A stretch of 53,847 nt of DNA from Mycobacterium pinniadriaticum (GCF_026242045.1 NZ_JAPJDO010000037.1:1-53847); one strand, 5' to 3'. Shown: positions 44,700 to 53,639, numbered from the stretch's first letter. Notes: generated by a model not told the origin, from the sequence alone. Made by a program: numbers and translations.

Positions 44700-45953
44700 T
44701 TACGGGCAGATTCCCACCCATTTCGGGTCGTTCGCCAATTGATCGCACCGGGCCAGAAGGGGCTTCACAGACTTGCCCGCGTTGACGCCAACAGCGATTG
44801 GGACCAAGGCCAAAAAGACCATCGCTGCCGCGAAGAAGAATCGGGTGCGTCTGGTAGCTGGGCAGCTCGACTCCGATCGGCGGCTCGCGTAGAGGACATA
44901 GACCACGGCTACGTCGAATGAGATCGCCACCCACCATCGAGGCCAATCTGAGGTGGTTGCGAAGACTGGAAGCAATAAGATCACCGCCAAGGTTATCCAG
45001 ACGAACCATCCGTTTAAAACTTGGCGGAAATCCGCAAGGGACACGCTCGAAATACCCCTGATAAAGAGGACCGTCACCGCGAATATGGCAAATCCCACCA
45101 GCATCGCCCCGACCCAAGGTGTCCATCCGGTTTGAGATAATCCACCAAGGGGACTGTTCCTGGTTGTGACACTGATAAAACGACAAGTCCACTCATGATA
45201 GTCGGTATATGCATGCTCGCCTCTCAATACTTGGTCGGGCGACAAGGCAATGGGGAAGTCGATAGCTCTATGTGGTAACCGAGCGCATTGCGGGGACGCG
45301 TCTCGCCGTCCTAGGAGCGCTATTGCCAATGCGGCGACTAGGCTGGGAGTCACGGCGACAAGCAAGCTGGTCCGCCGCATTTTTGTCGAACCCGGCGCGA
45401 GAATCGCAATTGCCAGGACTGCGCCGAGCGCCTGCAGGAACGGAATTGCTTCGTGGATAAGTGTCAGCACGGCCGTTGTAATGCCATAAATGACACTCGC
45501 AATTACTACGGATCCATCCCTTTTTGTCGAGACCAGCACAATCGCGAATACTGCCAGCGCCGCTTCGCCAAGGAGGTCAGGCGTTGGCACCAAAACAGCG
45601 CGTGCGATGCCGAAGGGCAGCATGGGGAAGATCAGGGCCAGCATGAGACGCCGTTCGGATCGGCCGAATCTTGCTGCCGCCGTCCACGCCGCAGCCGCGA
45701 TGCTAGCGACGAAGAGCGCTGGGACCAGCCAGCGTAGCAACGCAAGACCAGTGAAGTAGAGGTCGCGGGGAAAGAGATCTAGTACCTCACCCGCGAGTCC
45801 GCGTCTGATAAACCCCTGATCGTAGTTGATCGCATAGTACGAAAAGAATTGTAAGTTGGGTTCAAAGACGGATGCGAACGCAACCCAAATTATAGTATAC
45901 AATAACAAGGACATTCCGACGATCGCGTAAACGAAACGTCGCCGGGTTGTCAT
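44700..45953 (-). CDS. Polytopic membrane protein of unknown function
   Basis: A 417-residue integral membrane protein with roughly eight to ten helices; the first is FVYAIVGMSLLLYTIIWVAF. Soon after comes INYDQGFIRRGLAGEVLD, a pattern I have seen in uncharacterised membrane proteins of polysaccharide and glycan loci. A loop with two Cys (ECARLPHR-like SPQCARLPHR and EWTCRFISV) and a final CDQLANDPKWVGICP are probably outside and may form disulfides. The ATG at 45953 is favoured because the 94 residues before it in the open frame are Pro/Arg-rich and unlike a membrane protein. Placed between copies 4 and 5 of the glycosyltransferase, it could be a GT-C transferase or a flippase; neither can be shown. 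Confidence 0.7.
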   Translation of the reverse strand: MTTRRRFVYAIVGMSLLLYTIIWVAFASVFEPNLQFFSYYAINYDQGFIRRGLAGEVLDLFPRDLYFTGLALLRWLVPALFVASIAAAAWTAAARFGRSERRLMLALIFPMLPFGIARAVLVPTPDLLGEAALAVFAIVLVSTKRDGSVVIASVIYGITTAVLTLIHEAIPFLQALGAVLAIAILAPGSTKMRRTSLLVAVTPSLVAALAIALLGRRDASPQCARLPHRAIDFPIALSPDQVLRGEHAYTDYHEWTCRFISVTTRNSPLGGLSQTGWTPWVGAMLVGFAIFAVTVLFIRGISSVSLADFRQVLNGWFVWITLAVILLLPVFATTSDWPRWWVAISFDVAVVYVLYASRRSESSCPATRRTRFFFAAAMVFLALVPIAVGVNAGKSVKPLLARCDQLANDPKWVGICP

Positions 45954-46485
45954 CGGCTCACGCGGTTGCAGAGGCGCTAGTGGTTCTTCGCCGCATGGGT
46001 GTTCGGTGCTGCATTTCGCTGGCCCGGAGTGCTCACTATCCCGAATCCGAACGCCGCTCGCCGCTGCATTACCGGGCCTTGGAGCCACCGTGGAAGTGTC
46101 CGGCAGGCTAAGCTGCTCATTACGAATTACTCGAGCTCGACGCCGATTCGGCCAACTATTGCCGCTGTTCGTTGCCAACGTCGCCCCTGGTTTGCAGATG
46201 TTTGACAGGTGGAAACTTACCACCACACCCACCATCTTGGGTCACGGTCGAATGGCCTCTTGTGATATGCGCTCCCCACTTTGGGTATCTGGTACGTCGG
46301 CGCGACAGTGCCACACCAGCCAGCGTGGGGAGAATCAGCGGCTGATATAAGGTATAAGGAACTTGACGCAGCCGAGCGCACATTGCCCGTAAGATACCGC
46401 TATTCAGTCGTGTCGAGTCGGTATGCGTGCACTGACGTCGTCATTTCCCGCGTCACATGTAAGGTCGAAAGGGCTAGCGCAGGCG
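45954..46485. other. 532-bp divergent gap between membrane protein and glycosyltransferase genes
   Basis: No coding frame here is convincing. The minus-strand frame of the membrane protein stays open to 46235 and a plus-strand opening covers 46006-46350, but neither shows known motifs, and they overlap each other. The right part is clearly less GC-rich than the flanks (for example 46345-46400, with GATATAAGGTATAAGG and TAAGATACC), so promoters for the glycosyltransferase at 46486 probably lie there. TTGACG at 46363 and TAAGAT at 46390 are 21 bases apart, too far for a standard sigma-70 pair. Confidence 0.45.
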
Positions 46486-47775
46486 ATGAAATTCGTATTG
46501 GCGAACTGGGGAACACGCGGCGAAGTTGAACCCTTCGCAGCGATCGGGCGCGAGTTGGTACGCCGTGGGCACGAAGTGCACCTGGTGGTCGCGCCGGAAA
46601 TGGTCGGCTTCGCGTCGTCCGCCGGGCCTGAAGCAGTCGCTTACGGGCCGACGCTGCAAGCCGTTGACGATGCGCACCACGAATTCTTCACCTTGCTATT
46701 CCGCAAGCCTTGGAAGCTGAGGGAGTTGAACAGATTGCTGGGCGAATTTGCAGCGCCTATTGACCAGTGCCGGGAAGCGGCGGGAAAGACGCTGATGTCA
46801 TTGGCAGATGGGGCCGACCTGCTGCTCACCGGGATGAACTACGAGGGTGTCGCTGCTAACGTTGCTGAGTTTTGCGGCACCGCGTTGGCCACGCTGCAAA
46901 TTTTCCCCCTGCGAGCTAATGGTCGTCTGGTTCCTCACCTGCCAGTGCGGTTGGGTCGCGCAGCTATGACTGGGTTCGAGTGGCTAACCTGGCGCGGGCA
47001 CAAACCCGCAGATGACGCACAACGTCGCTACCTCGGCTTGCCAAAGGCGACCGGTCATTGGACGGAGCGGATCGCTGCACGCGGAGCGATGGAAATTCAG
47101 GCTTACGATTCGGCGTGTTGGCCTGGACTGGCAGAGGAGTGGGCGACAGGGAATGCCCAGTGGCCGCCCCAGCGGCCCTTTGTCGGCTCGTTGACGATGG
47201 AGTTGTCGGCTAACCAAGATGACGAGATCGCGTCGTGGATAGCCGCTGGAACTCCACCAATATTCTTCAGCTTTGGCAGCATGCCCGTCGACTCAGCCGC
47301 CGACACAATCGCCATGATCGCAGGTGCATGTGCGAAGCTGGGCCAGCGGGCCCTCGTCGGTGCAGGTTGGACGGACTATAGCGGTGTTCCGCACTACAGC
47401 CACGTCAAGATTGTGGGGCCGATGAACTATGCAAAAGTGTTTCCGGCCTGTCGCGCGGTCGTGCACCACGGAGGCTCCGGCACCACCAACGCTGGTCTGC
47501 GCGCCGGACGCCCGACGCTGATCCTCTGGATGCTGCCCGATCAAGCTTGTTGGGGGGCTCAACTCAAGAAGCTGAAGGTGGGCACCGGTCGGCGATATGT
47601 GGCCACCACCGAAAAGACGCTGGCTAAGGACCTACACACCATTCTCGCACCCGAGTATCTGGTCCGTGCGGGCGAGCTCGCTGCGCAGATGATCAAGCCG
47701 GCCGACAGCGTGGCCGCGGCCGCTGATCTCGTAGAGAATTTTGCAAGCTCACACGCCCAGTCTGACGTCAGCTGA
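46486..47775 (+). CDS. GPL-type glycosyltransferase (GT1 family), copy 5
   Basis: A 429-residue GT-B glycosyltransferase, closest in the window to the copy at 43291 (MKFVLANWGTRGEVEPFAAI start, VVHHGGSGTTNAGLRAGRP donor loop). The frame is open from 46423, but the conserved start is ATG 46486. Differences from copy 4 concentrate in residues 40-100 and 165-240, the acceptor-facing half, so the acceptor may differ while the donor stays the same. Its stop overlaps the convergent permease gene by 8 bp (47768-47775), leaving no room for a terminator between them. Confidence 0.92.
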   Translation: MKFVLANWGTRGEVEPFAAIGRELVRRGHEVHLVVAPEMVGFASSAGPEAVAYGPTLQAVDDAHHEFFTLLFRKPWKLRELNRLLGEFAAPIDQCREAAGKTLMSLADGADLLLTGMNYEGVAANVAEFCGTALATLQIFPLRANGRLVPHLPVRLGRAAMTGFEWLTWRGHKPADDAQRRYLGLPKATGHWTERIAARGAMEIQAYDSACWPGLAEEWATGNAQWPPQRPFVGSLTMELSANQDDEIASWIAAGTPPIFFSFGSMPVDSAADTIAMIAGACAKLGQRALVGAGWTDYSGVPHYSHVKIVGPMNYAKVFPACRAVVHHGGSGTTNAGLRAGRPTLILWMLPDQACWGAQLKKLKVGTGRRYVATTEKTLAKDLHTILAPEYLVRAGELAAQMIKPADSVAAAADLVENFASSHAQSDVS

Positions 47776-48568
47776 GAACGCCCCCCGATTCGGCAGCGGC
47801 ACGGTAACCGCGGACGGTAAGAGGGCCGACGATGGCGGCCATGCCAAGAATCCAGATCAAGCTACTGACAAGGGGCCAGAGCGGGAATCCACCTAGGGCA
47901 AGCGTCCGCATGGACTCCACAATTGGCTCCATCGGCTGGAATCGAAGCAACGGCCACATCCAAGAAGGCAGTGATTCAACGGGCGGGGAACCGGAGCTGG
48001 CGAACACGGCGGTGATTGCGGGCAACCCTAGCCAAATGAGCGCGGTCAGGTGTTTGGCGCGCACCGCTACCGCTATCACGGCCATCGCGAAGACGAGGAC
48101 AACCATCACCGGTACGAGGAGGAATAGCATCAATGCCAGCAAATTTCCATGGAAGCGAAGGCCCAATCCCACGCCTACTAGGGTTATCAGGGCGGTACCC
48201 ACCACCGTTCGCCCCGCCTCAGCAAGGAGTCTGCCGGTCAGTGCGCTGGCACGGTTCACTGGCAAGACCCACAAGCTGCTGAGCAGGCCGGAGTCGCGTT
48301 CGTAGGGAAGCGATAGGCCCATCGCAAGCGCGCCCGAGAAGGCGCCAGCTATGGCGCACGTCGGCACCAAACCATAAAGGCTGTCTGTGCCAGTGATTCT
48401 GAAGATCGACTTGCCGACCAGCAAATAGTAGGTAATTAGCAGAAAGGTTGGGAACAGCAGAGCTTGAGTCGGCACGACAGGATTCCGGCGCCAATGGGAG
48501 ATATGCTGACCCGCGAATACCAGACTCTCGGAGAGCAGCGAGCCGCCCTTTGGGGCGTCGGCGGTCAC
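47768..48568 (-). CDS. ABC-2 type permease (DrrC-like)
   Basis: A 266-residue membrane subunit of a DrrABC-like exporter, with about six helices (ALLFPTFLLITYYLLVG, LVPTCAIAGAFSGALAMGL, LMLFLLVPVMVVLVFAMAVIAVAV and others). ERDSGLLSSLWVLPVNR is the cytoplasmic ABC-2 coupling segment, with PLLRFQPMEPIVESMRTLALGG before the last helix. The GTG at 48568 overlaps the stop of the first permease (GTGA); the frame remains open to 49093 but that part is inside the first permease gene. The third of three coupled transporter genes. DrrABC systems in mycobacteria help export PDIM and phenolic glycolipids. Confidence 0.88.
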   Translation of the reverse strand: MTADAPKGGSLLSESLVFAGQHISHWRRNPVVPTQALLFPTFLLITYYLLVGKSIFRITGTDSLYGLVPTCAIAGAFSGALAMGLSLPYERDSGLLSSLWVLPVNRASALTGRLLAEAGRTVVGTALITLVGVGLGLRFHGNLLALMLFLLVPVMVVLVFAMAVIAVAVRAKHLTALIWLGLPAITAVFASSGSPPVESLPSWMWPLLRFQPMEPIVESMRTLALGGFPLWPLVSSLIWILGMAAIVGPLTVRGYRAAAESGGVLS

Positions 48569-49320
48569 TGGGTCCGCCTCTGCGTCCTCATTGCGATCGC
48601 CCCGAAAACGACAACCAGACCACAGCACCAAGCCAGGCTGGACGCCAGGCTGACGAGTGAGGCGTCGCCGGCGGCGAGCCCCCTGAGTGTTTCGGTGACC
48701 TGCGACACCGGCTGGTAGCGCACGAATCCGTGCAGCCAGTCGGGAAACGAATTGACGGGTGCCATACCGGAAGACAGCATGACGAGCAGCATTTGCGGTA
48801 TCACCAGAACCTGGCTGGCGCCCCCGGTCCTGCCGATCGCGGCTCGGGAAATCCTCACCCCAATTGCATCCGCCCCCAGCGACAGTCCCAGCGTCAATGT
48901 CAAGACCAGAATGGTGAAGGCCGCCAAGTAGCCGACGCCGCCAAACATGCGAAAGCCGAATGCATACCCGACAGCGATTGTCGCGACCAGCGCGATCGCG
49001 CCGCGGATGAGACAGTACGTCATGCGCGCGGTCAGCGGCGCCATTGTAGGAATAGGCATTGTTCGGAGCCTGAGCCCTAACTCCCACTGACAATCTCGGG
49101 CCGCCCGGTCGACTGTCGTCAGCGCGCCGAGCAGTGTGACTTGGACGATGATGACCGGCAGGAGGTACTGGGAGTATCCGATCCCGCCGGTGTCGATCAC
49201 ATTGCGCAGTGCGAGGTTGAAGACGATGAAATTACCGACTGGCGCCAAGACTGCGAACGGCAGATCGTCGCGCAGCGTGTCGCGCACAACTCGTTCGGTT
49301 AGTACAGCGACTGCGGTCAC
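48565..49320 (-). CDS. ABC-2 type permease (DrrB-like)
   Basis: A 251-residue membrane subunit, about six helices, with the ABC-2 layout: CQWELGLRLRTMPIP before the third helix and LHGFVRYQPVSQVTETLRGLAAG before the last. Those two segments line up with the same segments of the downstream permease, so the two subunits are paralogues that would form a heterodimer. GTG start overlaps the ATPase stop (GTGA), and its own stop overlaps the next start. It works with the ATPase at 49317 to push a lipid or glycolipid out through the plasma membrane. Confidence 0.88.
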   Translation of the reverse strand: MTAVAVLTERVVRDTLRDDLPFAVLAPVGNFIVFNLALRNVIDTGGIGYSQYLLPVIIVQVTLLGALTTVDRAARDCQWELGLRLRTMPIPTMAPLTARMTYCLIRGAIALVATIAVGYAFGFRMFGGVGYLAAFTILVLTLTLGLSLGADAIGVRISRAAIGRTGGASQVLVIPQMLLVMLSSGMAPVNSFPDWLHGFVRYQPVSQVTETLRGLAAGDASLVSLASSLAWCCGLVVVFGAIAMRTQRRTQ

Positions 49321-50246
49321 GCGGCGGCGCTGCCCGTCAGATGCAGGAACACCTCGTCCAGGGTCGGCTTGCGCAGCGAGATGTCGGCCAGTTCTACGTC
49401 CAGCTGGTCTACCCGGCGAAATACTTCGCTGAGCGTCGCAATACCGTTGGCCGCCAACACTGAAACTGTATTGGTTTCTTCATCGGCTTGGGCATCATCG
49501 AGATCTGCTAGTACCGCGAAGATCTTGGATAGGTCGGCCGGGTTCACCGGACTCACCGTGCAATAACTGAACCCGATGCGGCTCTTGAGGCTTTCGGCGG
49601 TTCCGGTGGCAATAACGCGACCATGATCGATGACGACGATGGAATCGCTTAAGACGTCGGCTTCCTCAAGGTACTGAGTCGTGAGTAGAACTGTCACGCC
49701 TTGGGCCGCCAAGGATGACACGAGGTCCCAAACGGTGCGCCGGCTGCGCGGGTCCAACCCGGTGGTTGGCTCATCGAGAAACAGTACTTTCGGCGGCACC
49801 ACGAGTGCGGCTGCGATATCGATGCGCCTTCGCATGCCACCGGAATATGTGATCACGCCACGGTCCGCGGCGTGCGATAGGTCAAATTGGTCGATCAAAG
49901 CGTCGGCTCGCGCATGCGCAGCTTTGCGATGCAGTCCGCGAAGCCGGGCGAACATCACCAAGTTCTCCCGGCCAGTGAGCTGCCAGTCGAGTGCGGCAAC
50001 CTGTCCCGTCAACGCGATCGAAGCACGTACCTTTGCTGGGTCTTTGACGACGTCGTACCCCGCAACGACTGCTTTGCCGTAGGAGGGTCGCATCAACGTG
50101 GACAGGATGTTGATGGTGGTTGTCTTTCCCGCGCCGTTGTGGCCAAGCAGAGCGCATACGGACCCGGTCGCAACGGAAAAGCTCACATCCTGCAGGGCGA
50201 GTATGTCTCCGTCGAATGTTTTCGCTACGCCATCAAGCTCGATCAC
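49317..50246 (-). CDS. ABC transporter ATP-binding protein (DrrA-like)
   Basis: A 309-residue ATPase. Walker A is GHNGAGKTTT, the signature is TYSGGMRRR, Walker B is KVLFLDEPTTGLDP, and the switch is the TTQYLEEAD loop, where the His of other ABC ATPases is Gln, as in DrrA. The C-terminal extension of about 90 residues ending with KPTLDEVFLHLTG is typical of the DrrA family. The start is GTG 50246. It begins the coupled transporter set 49317-47768 and follows the SDR gene by 70 bp, so it probably belongs to the minus-strand unit beginning with the acyltransferase at 53639. Confidence 0.93.
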   Translation of the reverse strand: MIELDGVAKTFDGDILALQDVSFSVATGSVCALLGHNGAGKTTTINILSTLMRPSYGKAVVAGYDVVKDPAKVRASIALTGQVAALDWQLTGRENLVMFARLRGLHRKAAHARADALIDQFDLSHAADRGVITYSGGMRRRIDIAAALVVPPKVLFLDEPTTGLDPRSRRTVWDLVSSLAAQGVTVLLTTQYLEEADVLSDSIVVIDHGRVIATGTAESLKSRIGFSYCTVSPVNPADLSKIFAVLADLDDAQADEETNTVSVLAANGIATLSEVFRRVDQLDVELADISLRKPTLDEVFLHLTGSAAA

Positions 50247-50316
50247 GAATATTGACCATAGCGTGAGCGGAGGCGCTTGGGGTGGAGTAACGACGTCTTC
50301 GTCGCGACCGGGAAAC

Positions 50317-51429
50317 TCACCGTGCTTGACCTATCTCTTGATGACTATGGTCGGTGAATCGACTGGCGATCGGGTAGTTGTCGATCCATCCAAGCAATGC
50401 CCTTGCGCCTTCCTCGAGCGGCCACTTGGGCTGCCAACCGAGTTCGTTCGTCGTAGGCACGATGTCACACCGCGCGGCCCGTACGTCACCGTCACGGAAC
50501 TTCCCGACGACGATCGGTTCCGGGGCTCCGCAGATGGTTGCAAGTTGCTGTGCGAGTTCATGGATGGTCGTCGGGACACCCGAGCCGATGTCGACGTATC
50601 GAGACGTTTTTGCGGGCGCTTGTATGGCCGAGAAGAGTCCTTCGACAACGTCGTCGATGAACACGAAATCGCGCACAATCTGTCCGTCTTCGTAGACCTC
50701 CAAGGTGTGTTTCTCACGCGCCAGCCGAGCGAAGAGCGCGACGATTCCGGTGTACGAATTCGTCAGCGACTGTCCGGGTCCGTACACATTCTGGAGACGC
50801 AGTACGCTGAGTTTGGTGTCGTGGGCGGCCGCCCAGGCGGCCAAGATGTGTTCTTGGGCGAGTTTGGTCGCCGCGTAGATGTTGGTCGGTCGGGGATCAG
50901 TCCGGCCAGCGCTGCTCGCGAGGGGGATGGCGGGATCGCCGGTCGGCCCTTGGGGATCCCAGATGCCCGCGACGAGTTGAGCATGGCTACGCGGCGGCGG
51001 ATAGAAGATGTTGGTGCCGGCTTGCCAGGCGCCCTCGCCATAGACAGCTCGCGACGACGCCAGAACCAATTGGTCGGGTACGTGGCCGCACCGACTCATC
51101 GCGTCGAGCAGCTGAGTGGTGCCGACTACGTTGACCGAGCCATGGCGCGTGGCCTCCGCGAGCGACTGCGCCGTGCCGGTCTCGGCTGCCAAATGGATGA
51201 CCTGGGACGGACGAAACAACCGTAACACCGCATCTAGGTCGGGTCCGTGAGTGACATCGCCGGTGAAAAACCGCGCGGATGGTGGCAGGTCGACGGTTGC
51301 GCGTTGGGCATGCACCTGGGGATGCAGGATGTCCATAACAGCTACGTCATAGCCAGCCTCGACGAGGCGGTGCGCGAGTGAGGAACCGATGAATCCGGCG
51401 CCGCCGGTGATGAGCACGGATGTCGACAA
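50317..51429 (-). CDS. NAD-dependent epimerase/dehydratase (extended SDR)
   Basis: A 370-residue extended SDR related to UDP-glucose 4-epimerases. LITGGAGFIGSSLAHRL binds NAD; LVLASSRAVYGEG and IYAATKLAQEH carry Ser, Tyr and Lys; LRLQNVYGPGQSL and RDFVFIDDV are typical later motifs. TTG 51429 is chosen because GGGAGG lies 6 bases upstream; a GTG at 51447 that overlaps the acyltransferase stop (GTGA) is the alternative, giving MNGRLN at the start. It is likely to provide an epimerised nucleotide sugar for one of the glycosyltransferases. Coupling to the acyltransferase suggests that sugar may be the one acylated. Confidence 0.88.
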   Translation of the reverse strand: MSTSVLITGGAGFIGSSLAHRLVEAGYDVAVMDILHPQVHAQRATVDLPPSARFFTGDVTHGPDLDAVLRLFRPSQVIHLAAETGTAQSLAEATRHGSVNVVGTTQLLDAMSRCGHVPDQLVLASSRAVYGEGAWQAGTNIFYPPPRSHAQLVAGIWDPQGPTGDPAIPLASSAGRTDPRPTNIYAATKLAQEHILAAWAAAHDTKLSVLRLQNVYGPGQSLTNSYTGIVALFARLAREKHTLEVYEDGQIVRDFVFIDDVVEGLFSAIQAPAKTSRYVDIGSGVPTTIHELAQQLATICGAPEPIVVGKFRDGDVRAARCDIVPTTNELGWQPKWPLEEGARALLGWIDNYPIASRFTDHSHQEIGQAR

Positions 51430-51435
51430 ATTGAG

Positions 51436-51441
51436 CCTCCC
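51436..51441 (-). promoter_or_regulatory. Ribosome binding site GGGAGG for the SDR gene
   Basis: GGGAGG on the minus strand, 6 bases before TTG 51429 and inside the possible GTG-started version. It favours the TTG start. Confidence 0.65.
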
Positions 51442-51443
51442 GT

Positions 51444-53639
51444 TCACTGACCGTGGGCGAGCGCGCGGTCGGCCAGTGCCGCGATAGCCGGTGCCAAAGC
51501 CCGTGAGTATTGAAGACTCAAGTGGCTCACGTCGAGGTAGACCAACATGTTGCCGACGATGACTGGGCAACGGTCCGCGGTGCAGAACAAATCGCTGAGG
51601 TCGGCGTATTGCCCGCCGCCGAGCTTGGTAGCCGAAGCCTCGGCGTTGATACCAGACTGGTTCACCGCGGCCGACCGACGTGGGGCGCACGCCGTAGCGT
51701 CGTCCAAATGACCGGAGACGCACATCGGCACGTTTGCATGCGGACTCGGAATCGGTCCGAGCACCAGCACCTCGGTGCCCATGTCGCGTATTTGCTGGAC
51801 GAGCTGGGTAATACCGGCGAGCCAGGATGGGTCGTATCCCCTGAAACCGGTCATTGTTTCGTCGGTGCCGTATCCTCGCCACACACTCACGACGACAAGC
51901 CGGGGACGTTCGGCCTTTATCCGCGCCAGGATCTCGGCGCGCCATTGTTGGCAGTGCTGAAGATCTTCGACCAAGTTGCTGAAGGTGCCGCCGGCACGTG
52001 CGTCCACGATAGGACAAGCTTCCTTTGCCATCATTTCCAGCCGCCAATGCCGTTGGTTGGCAATCCTCAGAAGGGCCGGAGTCCACATCGCGGCGTGGGA
52101 GTCGCCAATGAGGGTCATTGTAGTTTTAGAGGTAGCCTCGCCCATCACACAGGCGGGCTGCCCGCTCTGGTAGGGGGTGCGCAGGCAGCCATCGTACTCG
52201 TAGTTTTGCTGCTCGGCTGCCAGGTCGGCAAGTGGCGGGGTCAGGTTCGACGGGACGGCCTTGATGTCTAGGGCGGCCGCCAGAGCGGCCTGCATCTGGG
52301 CAACCGTCTGCTGAACAACGGCGTCGTATGCAGCGATGTCGGCTCCGGCGGGCACTGAGGCACCATTCAGGCTCACCGTCGGTGCCGGGGGGCCGTGCCC
52401 GACGGGAGTTGGCACGACTTTCAGCAACCCGAGGCCGACAAAGACTGCTATGGCGGTGGCCACGGCGCCGACGGTGAGGCTGCGCCAGGGGGAGTTGCGG
52501 ATCTTCGGCGCGAAGCGCAGCGGATTCTCGAGATAACGCAGGGTCAGCCACGCCAGCCCGGCCGCCAGCAGGGCCGCGATGATCCGTTCGGCCAGCCCGA
52601 GCGGGTGGCCCAGCAGGGCCGGTGCGAGCACCAACACCGGCCAGTGCCACAGATACCACGAGTAGGAGATACGACCGACCGCGCGCATCGGCGACGTGCT
52701 CAGGAACTGCCCGCAGCCCTGCGAGGGTGTGGCGCAACCGGCTCCGATCACCAGTACCGCCCCGAGCGTCGGCAGCAGGGCGGCGGTGCCGGGGAAGGGG
52801 GTGGCCGAGGTGAACCACAGGCAGGCGAGCACGATCATGCCCAGGCCGGCCCAACCGGCGACTGCCGCGAGGCGCGCTGGCAGGCGTTGCCAACCAATGG
52901 CCGCCAGCGCGACGAGTCCGCCGACGGCCAGCTGCCACGCCCGGGTGGGTAGGGAGAAGAACGCCGCGGCGGGCACGACATAGGTGACCACCAGTGATAG
53001 CGCGAACGACAGGACGGCGACGAGCCCGAGAACCACCAGGTAGGGGCGCCGCGACGACGAGATGGCCCGCGTCTTGTCCCGTCGAAACCGCCGGGTGAAC
53101 CACGCGGTGCCGAGGAGCAGGGGTGCCCAGACCAGATAGAACTGTTCCTCGACCCCCAACGACCAGTAGTGCAGGAAAGGCGACGGCGTCAGCAGGTCGG
53201 AGAAGTAATTGATGTTGTCGATGATGAACCAGTAGTTGCCCACGTAGAGCGCGCTGGCGATGCCGTCGTACAGGACGGTCGGCACCCGCAACGGCGCCAA
53301 CAGCAGCACCGAGGCGGCCATCGTGATGATGCCGACCGCGGCCGAAGCCGGCAGTAGCCGGCGGGCGCGGGCCCCGTAGAAGCTGCGCAGCCGCACGGTG
53401 CCAGTTCCGCTCACCTCCCGCCAGAGCAGGCCGGTGATCAGGAAGCCGGAGATGACGAAGAACACGTCGACACCCACGTAGCCGCCGCGGATGCCGGGTA
53501 CGGCGGCGTGGAAGAGGACGACGGCCGTCACGGCAACAGCGCGCAAGCCCTCGATGTCCGGGCGGAAGTACCCCTGTTCGGGGCGCCGACTTCGCTGTTC
53601 CTTGCTTGCCCTGAGACTGTCGGCGTGGGCCAAGATCAC
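51444..53639 (-). CDS. Acyltransferase-3 / SGNH fusion protein (OafA/OatA type)
   Basis: A 731-residue membrane O-acyltransferase. Residues about 20-400 are an acyltransferase-3 domain: FRPDIEGLRAVAVTAVVLFHA contains the Arg and His of the family, GGYVGVDVFFVISGFLITGL and YWSLGVEEQFYLVW are further signatures, and about ten membrane helices are seen. After a Pro/Ala-rich join, a periplasmic SGNH hydrolase-like domain has GDSHAAMW (Ser near 513) and a final LDVSHLS with Asp and His of the catalytic triad. Such proteins move an acetyl or short acyl group across the membrane onto a sugar of lipid or peptidoglycan. Start GTG 53639, with AGCAGGTAG just upstream. The right-hand 208 bp (53640-53847) carry no gene I can support and probably hold its promoter. 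It heads the five-gene minus-strand unit. Confidence 0.9.
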   Translation of the reverse strand: MILAHADSLRASKEQRSRRPEQGYFRPDIEGLRAVAVTAVVLFHAAVPGIRGGYVGVDVFFVISGFLITGLLWREVSGTGTVRLRSFYGARARRLLPASAAVGIITMAASVLLLAPLRVPTVLYDGIASALYVGNYWFIIDNINYFSDLLTPSPFLHYWSLGVEEQFYLVWAPLLLGTAWFTRRFRRDKTRAISSSRRPYLVVLGLVAVLSFALSLVVTYVVPAAAFFSLPTRAWQLAVGGLVALAAIGWQRLPARLAAVAGWAGLGMIVLACLWFTSATPFPGTAALLPTLGAVLVIGAGCATPSQGCGQFLSTSPMRAVGRISYSWYLWHWPVLVLAPALLGHPLGLAERIIAALLAAGLAWLTLRYLENPLRFAPKIRNSPWRSLTVGAVATAIAVFVGLGLLKVVPTPVGHGPPAPTVSLNGASVPAGADIAAYDAVVQQTVAQMQAALAAALDIKAVPSNLTPPLADLAAEQQNYEYDGCLRTPYQSGQPACVMGEATSKTTMTLIGDSHAAMWTPALLRIANQRHWRLEMMAKEACPIVDARAGGTFSNLVEDLQHCQQWRAEILARIKAERPRLVVVSVWRGYGTDETMTGFRGYDPSWLAGITQLVQQIRDMGTEVLVLGPIPSPHANVPMCVSGHLDDATACAPRRSAAVNQSGINAEASATKLGGGQYADLSDLFCTADRCPVIVGNMLVYLDVSHLSLQYSRALAPAIAALADRALAHGQ

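Noticed and set aside
21788..47775. Shared DNA among the five glycosyltransferase genes as a mobile repeat
   Set aside because: Similarity is confined to coding frames and follows protein motifs, which fits paralogy and not a transposable repeat.
50098..51225. 375-codon plus-strand frame over the ATPase/SDR junction
   Set aside because: It lies opposite the DrrA-like and SDR genes and has no recognisable domain.
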